A stretch of 64,000 nucleotides of DNA from positions 310,001-374,000 of the forward strand of contig JAXMAB010000006.1 in assembly GCA_046350655.1 (NCBI GenBank), read 5' to 3'. Numbering within the stretch: the first letter of the stretch is position 1; the number at the start of each line of letters is the position of its first letter. Under the pieces are notes generated by a model. The model had not been told where the DNA came from and searched no databases. It was given only the letters and a program-made list of their open reading frames with translations. The position numbers and the translations under genes are program-made. This DNA comes from JAEUHO01 sp046350655 (lineage in GTDB: Bacteria > Planctomycetota > PLA2 > JAEUHO01). Positions 1-7,177 of this stretch are shown here, in pieces.

Positions 1-1
1 C

Positions 2-613
2 GCGGACGGGATCGCCGTCGGCATCCTCTCCGGCGACGCGCCCGGCGCGGTGCGCGCGGTCGCGGCCGCGGTGGGGGTCGCCGACGCCGACGCGGTCGGC
101 GGCTGCCTGCCCGACGGGAAGGTCGCCGCGGTGGCGGCCCTGCGCGCGCGGCACCGCGGGCCCGTGGCGTTCGTCGGCGACGGCCTGAACGACGCCCCGG
201 CCCTGGACGCGGCCGACCTCGGCATCGCGGTCGGATCCGGGACCGACCTCGCCCGCGAGACGGCCGACGTGAGCCTCCTCGGCGACGACCTCTCGCGGCT
301 CCCGGGGCTCTTCCGCGCCGCCCGGCGGACGAGGCGCGCCGCGGTCTGGAACCTCGTCTGGGCGTTCGCCTACAACGTGGTCGGGGTGGGGTGGGCCGTG
401 GTCGCGCCGCTGCCGCCGGTGTTCGCGGCGCTCGCGATGGTCGCGTCGAGCCTGCTCGTGATCGCCGCCTCGGCCCGCCTGCGCGCCGTCCTCCCGGAGG
501 ACCTCGCGGCGGGGGCGCCGGTTCCCGCCCCGGCGCGTCCCGGGGGGCCGACCGGCGGCGCCGGCCCGCACTCCCCGGCGGGGCCCGCGTCCGCTAGGAT
601 GGGGGCGTCATGA
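2..613 (+). CDS. ccoI: Copper-translocating P-type ATPase, C-terminal part (CcoI/FixI-like)
   Basis: Only the last 203 residues are visible; the reading frame is already open at base 2 and the N-terminus lies left of the window. The fragment holds the end of the HAD phosphorylation domain (a LSGD motif near the start) and the P-type hinge GDGLNDAPAL, then the GTDLA and ADVSLLGDDL segments and the last two membrane helices. The family pumps Cu(I) out of the cytoplasm. Its stop overlaps the start of ccoS (ATGA), and in cbb3 oxidase loci the ATPase beside ccoS is CcoI, which supplies copper to the oxidase. The link to cbb3 is inferred from this neighbour. The tail after the last helix is Pro/Ala-rich and poorly conserved. 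Confidence 0.85.
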   Translation, partial: ADGIAVGILSGDAPGAVRAVAAAVGVADADAVGGCLPDGKVAAVAALRARHRGPVAFVGDGLNDAPALDAADLGIAVGSGTDLARETADVSLLGDDLSRLPGLFRAARRTRRAAVWNLVWAFAYNVVGVGWAVVAPLPPVFAALAMVASSLLVIAASARLRAVLPEDLAAGAPVPAPARPGGPTGGAGPHSPAGPASARMGAS

Positions 614-771
614 CCGCGCTCGCCGTCTCGCTCCACGCGATGCTGTTCGCCACGTCGGCCCTCATGGGGCTGGCGGCCTGGTTCGTGTACCTCTGGGCCG
701 TCCGGACGGGGCAGTTCCGCAACGTCGAGGAGGCGGCCGAGGCCGTCGTCCGGCAGGACGACCGGGACTAG
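610..771 (+). CDS. ccoS: cbb3-type cytochrome oxidase assembly protein CcoS
   Basis: A 53-residue single-pass membrane protein. One hydrophobic helix (residues 8-31) is followed by the family signature WAVRTGQF and an acidic tail (NVEEAAEAVV), the normal CcoS layout and length. CcoS is needed for haem/copper cofactor insertion into cbb3 oxidase. The ATG overlaps the stop of the upstream copper ATPase, so the two are translationally coupled. A TAGGAT hexamer lies 9 nt upstream inside the ATPase gene and could be an internal promoter. Confidence 0.85.
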   Translation: MTALAVSLHAMLFATSALMGLAAWFVYLWAVRTGQFRNVEEAAEAVVRQDDRD

Positions 772-851
772 CGGTCCCGACCCATCGCCCATCCCCCCGC
801 GGATCCCTCGCAGTCCATCGCAGGCGTGCGCCGTCGCGGCGCGGAGACCCC

Positions 852-1028
852 ATGAGCGGCCACGAAGACGACGTGTACGTGTACGAGACCTCGGGCATCG
901 CGGAGGGCAACGCCCGCGTCCCGCTCTGGCTGCTGGCGGCCATCGTCTCGCTGTTCAGCTTCTTCGCGTACTTCATCTACACGTACTGGCACGCGCAGCC
1001 GTCCACGGCGCAGGCGAGCTCGAAGTAG
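852..1028 (+). CDS. Small single-pass membrane protein resembling the CcoP/FixP N-terminal segment
   Basis: A 58-residue protein. An acidic N-terminus (EDDVYVYETSGIAEGNARVP) leads into one transmembrane helix (about residues 28-47) and a short polar tail. The pattern of a Gly-Ile, an Asn, a Pro then aromatic-rich helix resembles the N-terminal anchor of cbb3 subunit CcoP, but there is no haem-binding CxxCH. Its place right after ccoS supports a role as a small accessory of the cbb3 oxidase. The start is ATG 852. The assignment is by resemblance only. Confidence 0.55.
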   Translation: MSGHEDDVYVYETSGIAEGNARVPLWLLAAIVSLFSFFAYFIYTYWHAQPSTAQASSK

Positions 1029-1068
1029 CCCCCGCCGCGCACGAGCCCACGGACGCGCCCGGTCCCGC

Positions 1069-1104
1069 GCGACCGGGCGAGCGACCGGGCGAGCGACCGG
1101 GCGA
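1069..1104 (+). repeat. Three perfect tandem copies of a 12-bp unit
   Basis: GCGACCGGGCGA is repeated three times head to tail (1069-1080, 1081-1092, 1093-1104), followed by decayed copies to about 1146. It lies in the 215-bp gap between the small membrane protein and waaF. The frame of waaF stays open through it, but no start codon precedes it. Confidence 0.8.
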
Positions 1105-1157
1105 ACGACCGCACCGGCGACCGGGCGACCCGCCGGCCGGGCGACCGGACGACGTCC

Positions 1158-1173
1158 GGGACCGCGAGGCCCG
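1158..1173 (+). repeat. Dispersed GCGAGGCCCG-type repeat, full 16-bp half-site
   Basis: GGGACCGCGAGGCCCG in the leader of waaF, the same sequence as the copy at 5512-5527. Confidence 0.6.
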
Positions 1174-1243
1174 CTCGCCGGCGGCGGGGCCCGACGCCCG
1201 CGCGGCGCCGACGCGCGGCCTCGACCCGCGCGAGCTGCGGCGC

Positions 1244-2257
1244 GTGCTCGTCCGCCTGCCGAACTGGCTGGGCGACGTCTGCTTCGTCGCGCCGACGCTC
1301 GAGGCGCTGGCGCACGCGGCCCCGCGGGCGCGGTTCGTCGTCGCGGGCCGGCCCGCGGTGGCGGGCCTCGGCGCCCGCCTGCCCGCGGTGGACGCGACGA
1401 TCGTGCTCGACCCGGACCGCACCGTGCGCGGGGCGTTCCGCGCGGCGCGCGCGTACCGCGCCGCGGGCTGCGACGCCGCGCTGGTGTTCCCGCGGTCGTT
1501 CCGCGCCGTCCTGCCCGTGGCCGCCGCGCGGGTGCCGGTGCGCGTCGGGTTCGCGAGCGACCTCCGTGCCGCCCTCCTCACGCACCCCGTGACGGGCTGG
1601 CGCCCGCTGCGCGCGGCGCACCGCGTCGCGTACTTCGGCGCGCTCCTGCGCCCGTTCGGGCTCGACGCGCCCGCGGCGCCGTGGCGGCTCGGGCCGACGG
1701 ACGACGAGCGCGCCGCCGCCGACGCGTGGCTCGCGGCCGCGCCGGGCCGGCGGCCCGGCGCCCGCGTGGTGGCGTTCGAGCCCGGGAGCCACTACGGGAC
1801 GGCGAAGCGGTGGGGGCCCGACCGGTTCGCCGCGCTCGCGCGGGCGCTCCACGCCGAGGGATGCGACGTCGTGCTGGTCGGCACGAAGGCGATGGCGCCG
1901 CTCCATGCGGCGATCGCCGCCGAGGCCGGCGTCCCCGTGCTGTCGGCCGCCGGCGCGACGACGGTCCTCGGCCTCGCGGCGCTCCTCGCGCGCTGCGACC
2001 TCCTGGTGAGCAACGACACCGGCCCGCTGCACCTGGCCGCCGCGGTCGGGACGCCCGTCCTCGCCCTGTTCGGCGCCACGGACCCGGCGGTCTGCGGGCC
2101 CCGGGGCGCGGGGCCCATCCGCGTGCTCTACGACCGCGTGGCCTGCGCGCCCTGTTACCTCGAGACGTGCCCGGTGCCCGGGCACCCGTGCCTCGACGGG
2201 ATCGCCGTCGCCCGCGTGCTCGCCGAAGCCCGGGCGCTGCTCGCGGCGCGGCGGTAG
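1244..2257 (+). CDS. waaF: Lipopolysaccharide heptosyltransferase II (GT9)
   Basis: 337 residues, normal for the family. The N-terminus VRLPNWLGDVCF is the conserved GT9 opening, and the ADP-heptose binding segment NDTGPLHLAAAVGTPVLALFG starts at residue 257. A cluster of Cys near the C-terminus (VACAPCYLETCP) is typical of WaaF rather than WaaC. The enzyme adds the second heptose to the inner core of LPS at the cytoplasmic face of the inner membrane. GTG 1244 is the only usable start before the conserved motif. No Shine-Dalgarno sequence is obvious. waaC, hldE and gmhB are elsewhere in this window. Confidence 0.88.
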   Translation: MLVRLPNWLGDVCFVAPTLEALAHAAPRARFVVAGRPAVAGLGARLPAVDATIVLDPDRTVRGAFRAARAYRAAGCDAALVFPRSFRAVLPVAAARVPVRVGFASDLRAALLTHPVTGWRPLRAAHRVAYFGALLRPFGLDAPAAPWRLGPTDDERAAADAWLAAAPGRRPGARVVAFEPGSHYGTAKRWGPDRFAALARALHAEGCDVVLVGTKAMAPLHAAIAAEAGVPVLSAAGATTVLGLAALLARCDLLVSNDTGPLHLAAAVGTPVLALFGATDPAVCGPRGAGPIRVLYDRVACAPCYLETCPVPGHPCLDGIAVARVLAEARALLAARR

Positions 2258-2294
2258 GCTGCACCGGCGCCCGTCGGGCGCGGGAGGTCGCTGC

Positions 2295-3239
2295 GTGCCG
2301 GACGCGTCACCTGCGCGGGCTGCCGTCGCCGCCCTCGCCGTGGCGCGGGTCCTCGCCGCGTGCGGTGACGCGCCGCCCGCGCCGTCGCCGCGGACCGTGG
2401 GCCCGGTGCGCGGGGAGCCCGGTTCCGGAGCGGGCCTCGCGTCCCTGCGCACCGGGCCGCCGTACCGGGAGGGCTCGGTGCCGCCGGCGGCGGGGGCCGT
2501 CGTCGGGCGCGTCACGTTGCGCGGTCCCGCGGTCGATCCCGTGTACGAGGCGTGGCCGGGCATGGGCACGGACGTGCCGACGCCCGCGGGACGCGTCGTC
2601 GTGGGCGAGGGGGCGGCCCTCGCCGACGTCGTCGTCGTGCTCGTCGGCGTGACGGGCGGCAAGCCGTTCCCCCCGACGCCGCGCGGAGAAGGCGACCGGT
2701 TGCGGCTCGTGGCCGAGGCGGGCCGCGTGCGGCCGTTCGTGAGCGTCGTGCGGGTCGGCACGCAGCTGGAGCTCGAGAACCGGCTGCGCGGGACGTGGGT
2801 CGTGCACGGGTTCGAGGGGGCGGAGGCCGGCAGGACGGCGTTCAACGTGTCGGTCGAGCCCGGCGCGATCCTGACGGACGTGGTCGAGTTGTGGCTCGGC
2901 GCGCCCGGCGTGACGTTCGTGACCGAGGACGGGCGCGGGGCGTTCCACGCCTACGTCGTGGCGGTGCCGCATCCGTACGTGGACGTGACCCGCGCGGTCG
3001 CACGGGGCGACGTCGGGCCCGGCGGCTTCCGGCTCGCGGACGTGCCGCCCGGCGCCTACGACGTCGTCGCGTGGCACCCGGGGCTGTCGATGCGCGCACG
3101 AGGCGACGGGCGGCCCTCGCGGTACGTGGCCTCGGCACCGGTCGAGGCGATCGCGCACGTCACGGTCCGCCCGGGCGCGGTCGTCGACGTGGCGTTCGAG
3201 TTCGAAGCGCCCGGCGCGGGCGGATCCAGCGGACGTTGA
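2295..3239 (+). CDS. Lipoprotein with cupredoxin-like fold that has lost the copper ligands
   Basis: 314 residues with a lipobox (VLAAC) after a short signal sequence, so probably membrane-anchored in the periplasm. The body aligns with the next gene: an N-terminal beta domain, a WVVHGF segment matching its HNIHGF, and a C-terminal carboxypeptidase-regulatory-like module (VPPGAYDVVAWHPG versus VPPGSYTLVVWKEG). Where the neighbour has the copper motif CDVHPWM, this protein has TEDGRGAF, so Cys, His and Met are all missing. It is therefore an ancient tandem duplicate unlikely to bind copper in the standard way. The start is GTG 2295, with GGGAGG-type ribosome binding sequence just upstream. Confidence 0.7.
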   Translation: MPDASPARAAVAALAVARVLAACGDAPPAPSPRTVGPVRGEPGSGAGLASLRTGPPYREGSVPPAAGAVVGRVTLRGPAVDPVYEAWPGMGTDVPTPAGRVVVGEGAALADVVVVLVGVTGGKPFPPTPRGEGDRLRLVAEAGRVRPFVSVVRVGTQLELENRLRGTWVVHGFEGAEAGRTAFNVSVEPGAILTDVVELWLGAPGVTFVTEDGRGAFHAYVVAVPHPYVDVTRAVARGDVGPGGFRLADVPPGAYDVVAWHPGLSMRARGDGRPSRYVASAPVEAIAHVTVRPGAVVDVAFEFEAPGAGGSSGR

Positions 3240-3313
3240 ACGGTCGTAAGTCGCGATCGCGCCGATGGTTGCGTTTGGCAAGGGAGCGCTCGCATTTGGC
3301 TTTCGACCCCCTG

Positions 3314-3332
3314 CCGGAGGGGTACCCTCCGG
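3314..3332. promoter_or_regulatory. Perfect dyad (operator candidate) overlapping a -10-like box
   Basis: CCGGAGGG-GTA-CCCTCCGG is a perfect 8-bp-arm palindrome with a 3-nt centre. It contains TACCCT (3323-3328), a -10-like hexamer 35 nt before the cupredoxin start. A regulator bound here would block or reshape that promoter. Given the copper-protein context a metal-responsive regulator is possible, but nothing in the sequence identifies it. Confidence 0.45.
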
Positions 3333-3363
3333 ATTCCACCCTCGTCCGGAGACGAAACATCCC

Positions 3364-4257
3364 ATGAAGCGCTCGCTGTTCGCGTCCGCCCTGGCCTCGG
3401 GGCTCGTCGGTCTGTCGTTCGTCGCGGCCCCGGCGCCCGCCGGCGGCAAGGAGTACAAGGTCGTCGAGGTCGCCGGCGGCGTCACCGTCCGCGGCGTCGT
3501 GACCCTGGCCCTCTCCGCCGAGGAGAAGGACAAGTTCGCCCTGCCGAAGGTCATGCACGGCAAGGACAACGACAAGGGCTGCGGCGAGAAGGAGCAGGAC
3601 AGCGAACGGCTCGTCTTCGACAAGGAGACGCTCGGCGTCGGGAACGCGGTCGTCTACCTGAAGGACGTGGCGTCGGGCAAGGACTGGCCCGAGGCGATGA
3701 AGAGCGAGGACCGCACGGCGGCCATCGACCAGAAGGGCTGCAAGTACGTGCCGCACGTGCTGCTCGCCCGCGCCGGCACGCAGATGGTGGTGCTGAACAG
3801 CGACGCGGCCGACCACAACATCCACGGCTTCAAGACGCCGGCGGAGAAGAACTCGCTGCAGAGCACGAAGTTCAACTTCACGTCGGCCCCGCACACGAAG
3901 AACGAGGACACGGCCGACGCGTTCCTCGAGGACGCGGGCCTCTACCTCGTGAAGTGCGACGTGCACCCGTGGATGAACGCGTACGTCCTCACGGTCGAGC
4001 ACCCGTACTACACGGTCACCTCGGCGACGGCGGACGGCGGCAGGAAGCCGGGCGAGTTCGTCCTCGAGAACGTGCCGCCGGGCTCCTACACGCTCGTCGT
4101 GTGGAAGGAAGGCATGCACGAGGTCCCCGTCGAGGCCGACGGCAAGATCAGCGCCTACAACTACTCCGAGAACATGGTGAAGGAGCTCCCGATCACGGTC
4201 GAGGCGGGCAAGGAGTGCGCCGTCCCCGAGATCAAGATCGAGCTCCAGAAGAAGTAG
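3364..4257 (+). CDS. Exported cupredoxin-like (plastocyanin-fold) protein
   Basis: 297 residues with a clear signal peptide (MKRSLFASALASG... cleaved near PAPAGG). Copper ligands are visible: His151 and His154 in HNIHGF, and Cys198, His201 and Met204 in CDVHPWM. The C-terminal third is a carboxypeptidase-regulatory-like beta sandwich ending in a Lys-rich tail. Such proteins are periplasmic blue-copper-type electron carriers or copper binders; the exact partner is unknown. ATG 3364 is preferred over an upstream in-frame start at 3265 because it begins the signal peptide. The gene follows its degenerate paralogue and ends at a strong terminator. Confidence 0.8.
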   Translation: MKRSLFASALASGLVGLSFVAAPAPAGGKEYKVVEVAGGVTVRGVVTLALSAEEKDKFALPKVMHGKDNDKGCGEKEQDSERLVFDKETLGVGNAVVYLKDVASGKDWPEAMKSEDRTAAIDQKGCKYVPHVLLARAGTQMVVLNSDAADHNIHGFKTPAEKNSLQSTKFNFTSAPHTKNEDTADAFLEDAGLYLVKCDVHPWMNAYVLTVEHPYYTVTSATADGGRKPGEFVLENVPPGSYTLVVWKEGMHEVPVEADGKISAYNYSENMVKELPITVEAGKECAVPEIKIELQKK

Positions 4258-4281
4258 CGCTCGCCGCTCCTTCCGGTCCTC

Positions 4282-4320
4282 CGACGGGCCCCGCGACCTC
4301 CCCGGTCGCGGGGCCCGTCG
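4282..4320. terminator. Bidirectional terminator hairpin
   Basis: CGACGGGCCCCGCGACC, a 5-nt loop (TCCCC), then the perfect 17-bp complement. It sits between the convergent cupredoxin and HEAT-protein genes. A short T-rich run (CATTTC) follows on the plus strand. Confidence 0.85.
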
Positions 4321-4327
4321 CATTTCT

Positions 4328-4356
4328 GGAACAAAGGGCTACGACCCCGTTGTTCC
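4328..4356. repeat. Inverted repeat in an AT-richer patch
   Basis: GGAACAA and TTGTTCC flank a 15-nt GGGCTACGACCCC-containing core. It overlaps the first copy of the 32-bp direct repeat. Confidence 0.6.
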
Positions 4357-4407
4357 GCTGTCGACGGCGAAGCGCAGGGCTACGACCCCGTTGGTTCGAT
4401 GTCGACG
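4335..4407. repeat. Two 32-bp direct repeats at 41-bp spacing
   Basis: Copies at 4335-4366 and 4376-4407 share AGGGCTACGACCCCGTTG and TGTCGACG with a few differences between. The second copy abuts the stop codon of the minus-strand HEAT gene. The core reads GGGGTCGTAGCCC on the minus strand. Function unknown; the look is that of a small interspersed element. Confidence 0.65.
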
Positions 4408-5412
4408 CTACTTCGCGACGGCCTTCTGCGCCTTCTCCTGCTCGTCGAGGGCCTTCGCCTTCTCGATCAGCTCCTTGTGGTTCTCGACGAACCACTTCTT
4501 GAACTCGCCCGCGTTCGCGAACGTGCGGCCGGTCAGCTGCTTCAGCACGCCGAGCACCGTCGGGATGAGCTCCTTCGGACTGCGCGACGCGCCGCCCGCC
4601 CCGCGGGCACCGCCCTCGCCGCCGCCGCCGGGCCCGCCGCCGCCGCTGCCCTTCGCCGCCGCGGCCTGGTTCGCGGCCGCCTGGGCCTTCGCCGCCGCCT
4701 CGGCCGCCTTCTGGTCGGAGTCGCCGGCGGTCCCCGTGTCGACGGACGCCTCGGCGCCCTCCCACGAGTACCCCTCCTGCGTGACCTCCTTGCCGCTCGA
4801 CTGCGGGTCGCTGCCGCCGCCCGCGCCGTCCGCCGGCAGCTCCACGCCGATGACCGCCACGACCTCGCGCAGCAGCCGGACGTCGCCCGTGCGGCCCGCG
4901 GCCGCGAGCGCCGACTTCTTCACCGCGTACGACTGCGCCTTCAGCGCGTCCTTGATCGTCTCGCGCGCGCCCAGGTACTTCAGCCGCCCGATCTGCTGCA
5001 GGCACGTCATGCGGAACGCGTCCTCGACGGCGCCGCGCGTCGCGGCCTCGACCACGCGCTTGCCCGCCGGGCCCGGCAGCGCGCTCTGGTCGCCGAGGTA
5101 GATCACGCCGAGCATCCGCACCGTCTCGTCGGCGTCCCGCGAGGCCGACGCGAGCGCGTCCACGACCTTCGGGTGCTGCAGCTTCGCCAGCTCCTTGAGC
5201 GCGAAGTCCTTCTGCGACAGCTTGTCGTCGCCCTTCAGCCCCTTCGCCTTGAACTCCTCCTTGAACTTCGCGAGCGCGGCCTCGACCTCCGCGTCGGTCG
5301 CGAGCGGCTTCGCCGCCGGCGCCGGGGCCGCGGGCGGCTCCGCGTGCGCGCGCACCGCGACGACAGGCAGCGCGGCCAGGGACCACGCGAGCAGGCGGGA
5401 CGTACGGGCCAT
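4408..5412 (-). CDS. Exported HEAT-repeat-like protein with Ala/Gly-rich linker
   Basis: 334 residues. A signal peptide (MARTSRLLAWSLAALPVVAVRAHA) is followed by alpha-helical HEAT-like units (LQHPKVVDALASASRDADETVRML; ARETIKDALKAQSYAVKKSAL), a low-complexity Ala/Gly segment (about residues 225-270), and a C-terminal helical part (LIPTVLGVLKQLTGRTF). No catalytic motif is visible. It is likely a periplasmic scaffold. The start at 5412 is fixed by the signal peptide; the much longer upstream extension of the open frame is only antisense to the next gene. A TAGACT box lies 25 nt upstream. Confidence 0.7.
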   Translation of the reverse strand: MARTSRLLAWSLAALPVVAVRAHAEPPAAPAPAAKPLATDAEVEAALAKFKEEFKAKGLKGDDKLSQKDFALKELAKLQHPKVVDALASASRDADETVRMLGVIYLGDQSALPGPAGKRVVEAATRGAVEDAFRMTCLQQIGRLKYLGARETIKDALKAQSYAVKKSALAAAGRTGDVRLLREVVAVIGVELPADGAGGGSDPQSSGKEVTQEGYSWEGAEASVDTGTAGDSDQKAAEAAAKAQAAANQAAAAKGSGGGGPGGGGEGGARGAGGASRSPKELIPTVLGVLKQLTGRTFANAGEFKKWFVENHKELIEKAKALDEQEKAQKAVAK

Positions 5413-5437
5413 GGGGGAACCTCGGGCGGGGGCCCCG

Positions 5438-5443
5438 AGTCTA
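5438..5443 (-). promoter_or_regulatory. -10-like box TAGACT for the HEAT gene
   Basis: On the minus strand TAGACT lies 25 nt before the ATG at 5412, leaving room for a short leader. Confidence 0.35.
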
Positions 5444-5511
5444 CCGAATCGGCCGCCGGGCACCCGCTCCCCCGCGGCGCCGACCCGCCCCCAGGGGACC
5501 CTCGAGCCCCC

Positions 5512-5527
5512 GGGACCGCGAGGCCCG
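5512..5527 (-). repeat. Dispersed GCGAGGCCCG-type repeat beside a stop codon
   Basis: GGGACCGCGAGGCCCG ends 4 bp from the stop codon of the vWA/HEAT gene. Read on the gene's strand it is TGACGGCCGGGCCTCGCGGTCCC immediately after the coding region, almost the same arrangement as at the end of atpA. Confidence 0.6.
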
Positions 5528-5531
5528 GCCG

Positions 5532-6950
5532 TCAGCGCGACAGGTCGACGTACTTGCCGCCCGACAGGTCGGCGATGGTCCGGTACATGTCCGCGTTGTG
5601 GTTGCCCACCCCGATCATGTGGATCGGGACCAACCGGAGCCGGGCCCGAAGCCCCGCCGACGCGCCCACCGCCGACGGGTCCTTCACCGGCGCCTGCCAC
5701 GGCACGCCGCACCCCAGGTAGACGATCTCGTCGGGGCCGTTCGCGAGCGCCGCGGGCTCCTTCCCGCCGGCGTCGAGCGCGGCCGTCAGCGCGCCGAGCA
5801 GGTCGAGGCCGTTCTCCGGCTTCATCGCCTCGATCGCCTTCGTCACCGCCAGGCGCGCGCCGGGCGTCGCCGGCGTGGGCCGCGCGAGCTTCGTGTCGTT
5901 CTTCGTGCCGCCCGTGGCCACGAACCCGAGGGCGCGCCCCTCCGGCAGGTCCGCGACCATCCGCGTCGCATGGGCGTTCAGGAAGTCGCCGACGGTCTTC
6001 ATCTTGAACCACGGCACGTCGCGGGCCCCCGGCACCTTGCAGAGCGCCTGCAGCCGCTCGCGGTCCTGGAACGGGTGCGGGTCGTCGGTGCTCACGCTGT
6101 GGTCCACGACGAGCACCACGCGCTTCCCGCGGACGGGCACCCCGACGACCCACGCCGTCGGCCGCGGCGCCTTCGCGACGGTGGCCGCCGCCGCGCCCCC
6201 GACGAGGGCCTTCCACGCGGCCGGGTCGTCGTCGACGCCCTTCTGCCCCGTGAGCGTCTCGAGCGCGACGGCGAGGTCCGTCCGGTCGCGCCCGTCGGCC
6301 GTCGCCAGCGCGTCCGCGAGCTTCGCGGCCGTGTCCTTCGGCGCCAGCGCGCCCAGCTCGCCGAGCGCGCGCGCCGCCGCCGCGCGCACCGGCGGCTCCT
6401 TCTGCGCGAGCAGCGCGACGAGCAGCGGCGCGGCCTCCGCCACCTTCTTCCTGCCCAGCGCGAGCCCCGCGTGCGCCGCGGCCACCGGGTCGCTCCCGCC
6501 CGCGACCTCGAGGAGCACCGCCTTGCCGGCGTCGCTCATTTGCTCCCGGTACGCCAGCAGGAAGAGGAGCCGCTTCGGGCCCTTCGCGGCGCGCGTCGCC
6601 GCCGCGAGGGCGTCCGTCGCCGCCGGCGACCGCATGCGCCCGAGCGCGAGCACCGCCGCGTGCTGGACGACCGGGTCCTGCTCGCGCCCGAGCACCGCGG
6701 CCACGTCCTCGAACGCGTCCTTCCCGTCGTGGTCCATCATCGCGAGGAACGCCGTCTTGCGCACCGCGGGGTCGTCCGACGCGAGGGCCTTCGCCATCGC
6801 CTTCCGCGCGTCCTCGATCGTGCCCGCCCGCGCGGGCCGCCCCGGCAGGAGCGCGAGCAGCAACGCGAGGCACGCGGCCGACCTGCGCCGGTACGCGAGG
6901 CCCGCCGGCCGGCGGCGGGTGGGGAGGACGGCGAGGGGCGGAGCGCTCAT
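5532..6950 (-). CDS. Exported HEAT-repeat protein with von Willebrand A-like domain
   Basis: 472 residues. A signal-like N-terminus leads into HEAT repeats (about residues 45-215), e.g. SDDPAVRKTAFLAMM, EQDPVVQHAAVLALGRM and EPPVRAAAARALGELG. The C-terminal half resembles a von Willebrand factor A domain: VVLVVDHSVST carries a DxSxS metal-site motif, and a later strand reads DEIVYLGCG. Such proteins usually mediate adhesion or assembly outside the cytoplasm. A -10-like TACGCT lies exactly 6 nt before the ATG, suggesting a leaderless mRNA. Confidence 0.75.
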   Translation of the reverse strand: MSAPPLAVLPTRRRPAGLAYRRRSAACLALLLALLPGRPARAGTIEDARKAMAKALASDDPAVRKTAFLAMMDHDGKDAFEDVAAVLGREQDPVVQHAAVLALGRMRSPAATDALAAATRAAKGPKRLLFLLAYREQMSDAGKAVLLEVAGGSDPVAAAHAGLALGRKKVAEAAPLLVALLAQKEPPVRAAAARALGELGALAPKDTAAKLADALATADGRDRTDLAVALETLTGQKGVDDDPAAWKALVGGAAAATVAKAPRPTAWVVGVPVRGKRVVLVVDHSVSTDDPHPFQDRERLQALCKVPGARDVPWFKMKTVGDFLNAHATRMVADLPEGRALGFVATGGTKNDTKLARPTPATPGARLAVTKAIEAMKPENGLDLLGALTAALDAGGKEPAALANGPDEIVYLGCGVPWQAPVKDPSAVGASAGLRARLRLVPIHMIGVGNHNADMYRTIADLSGGKYVDLSR

Positions 6951-6956
6951 GCCCGG

Positions 6957-6962
6957 AGCGTA
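6957..6962 (-). promoter_or_regulatory. -10-like box TACGCT, leaderless spacing
   Basis: Six nucleotides separate TACGCT from the ATG at 6950, so transcription would begin at the start codon. Confidence 0.45.
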
Positions 6963-7014
6963 TCAAGCGCGGCGGCCCGCCGTCCGCGCGCGGCGCCCGA
7001 CCCGCGCCGCGCGC

Positions 7015-7087
7015 CGGGCCTCGCGTGCGGCGCAGCGGGCCTCGCGTCCCGTCGGCCGGGCCTCCCGTCCGGCGCAGCGGGCCTCGC
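7015..7087. repeat. Cluster of GGGCCTCGCG repeats
   Basis: CGGGCCTCGC occurs at 7015-7024, 7036-7045 and 7078-7087, with a variant CGGGCCTCCCGTCC between. The second and third share the flank GCGCAG. They fill the gap after the parA 3' end and before the vWA gene promoter. This is the densest group of the dispersed motif in the window. Confidence 0.7.
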
Positions 7088-7177
7088 GTGGCCCCGCACG
7101 GGCTCCGTCGCCCCGACGCGCCGCGCGGCCACGGCGCCACGGCGTCGGCGTCGGCCCGCGGTCCGCCCGCGACCGGT

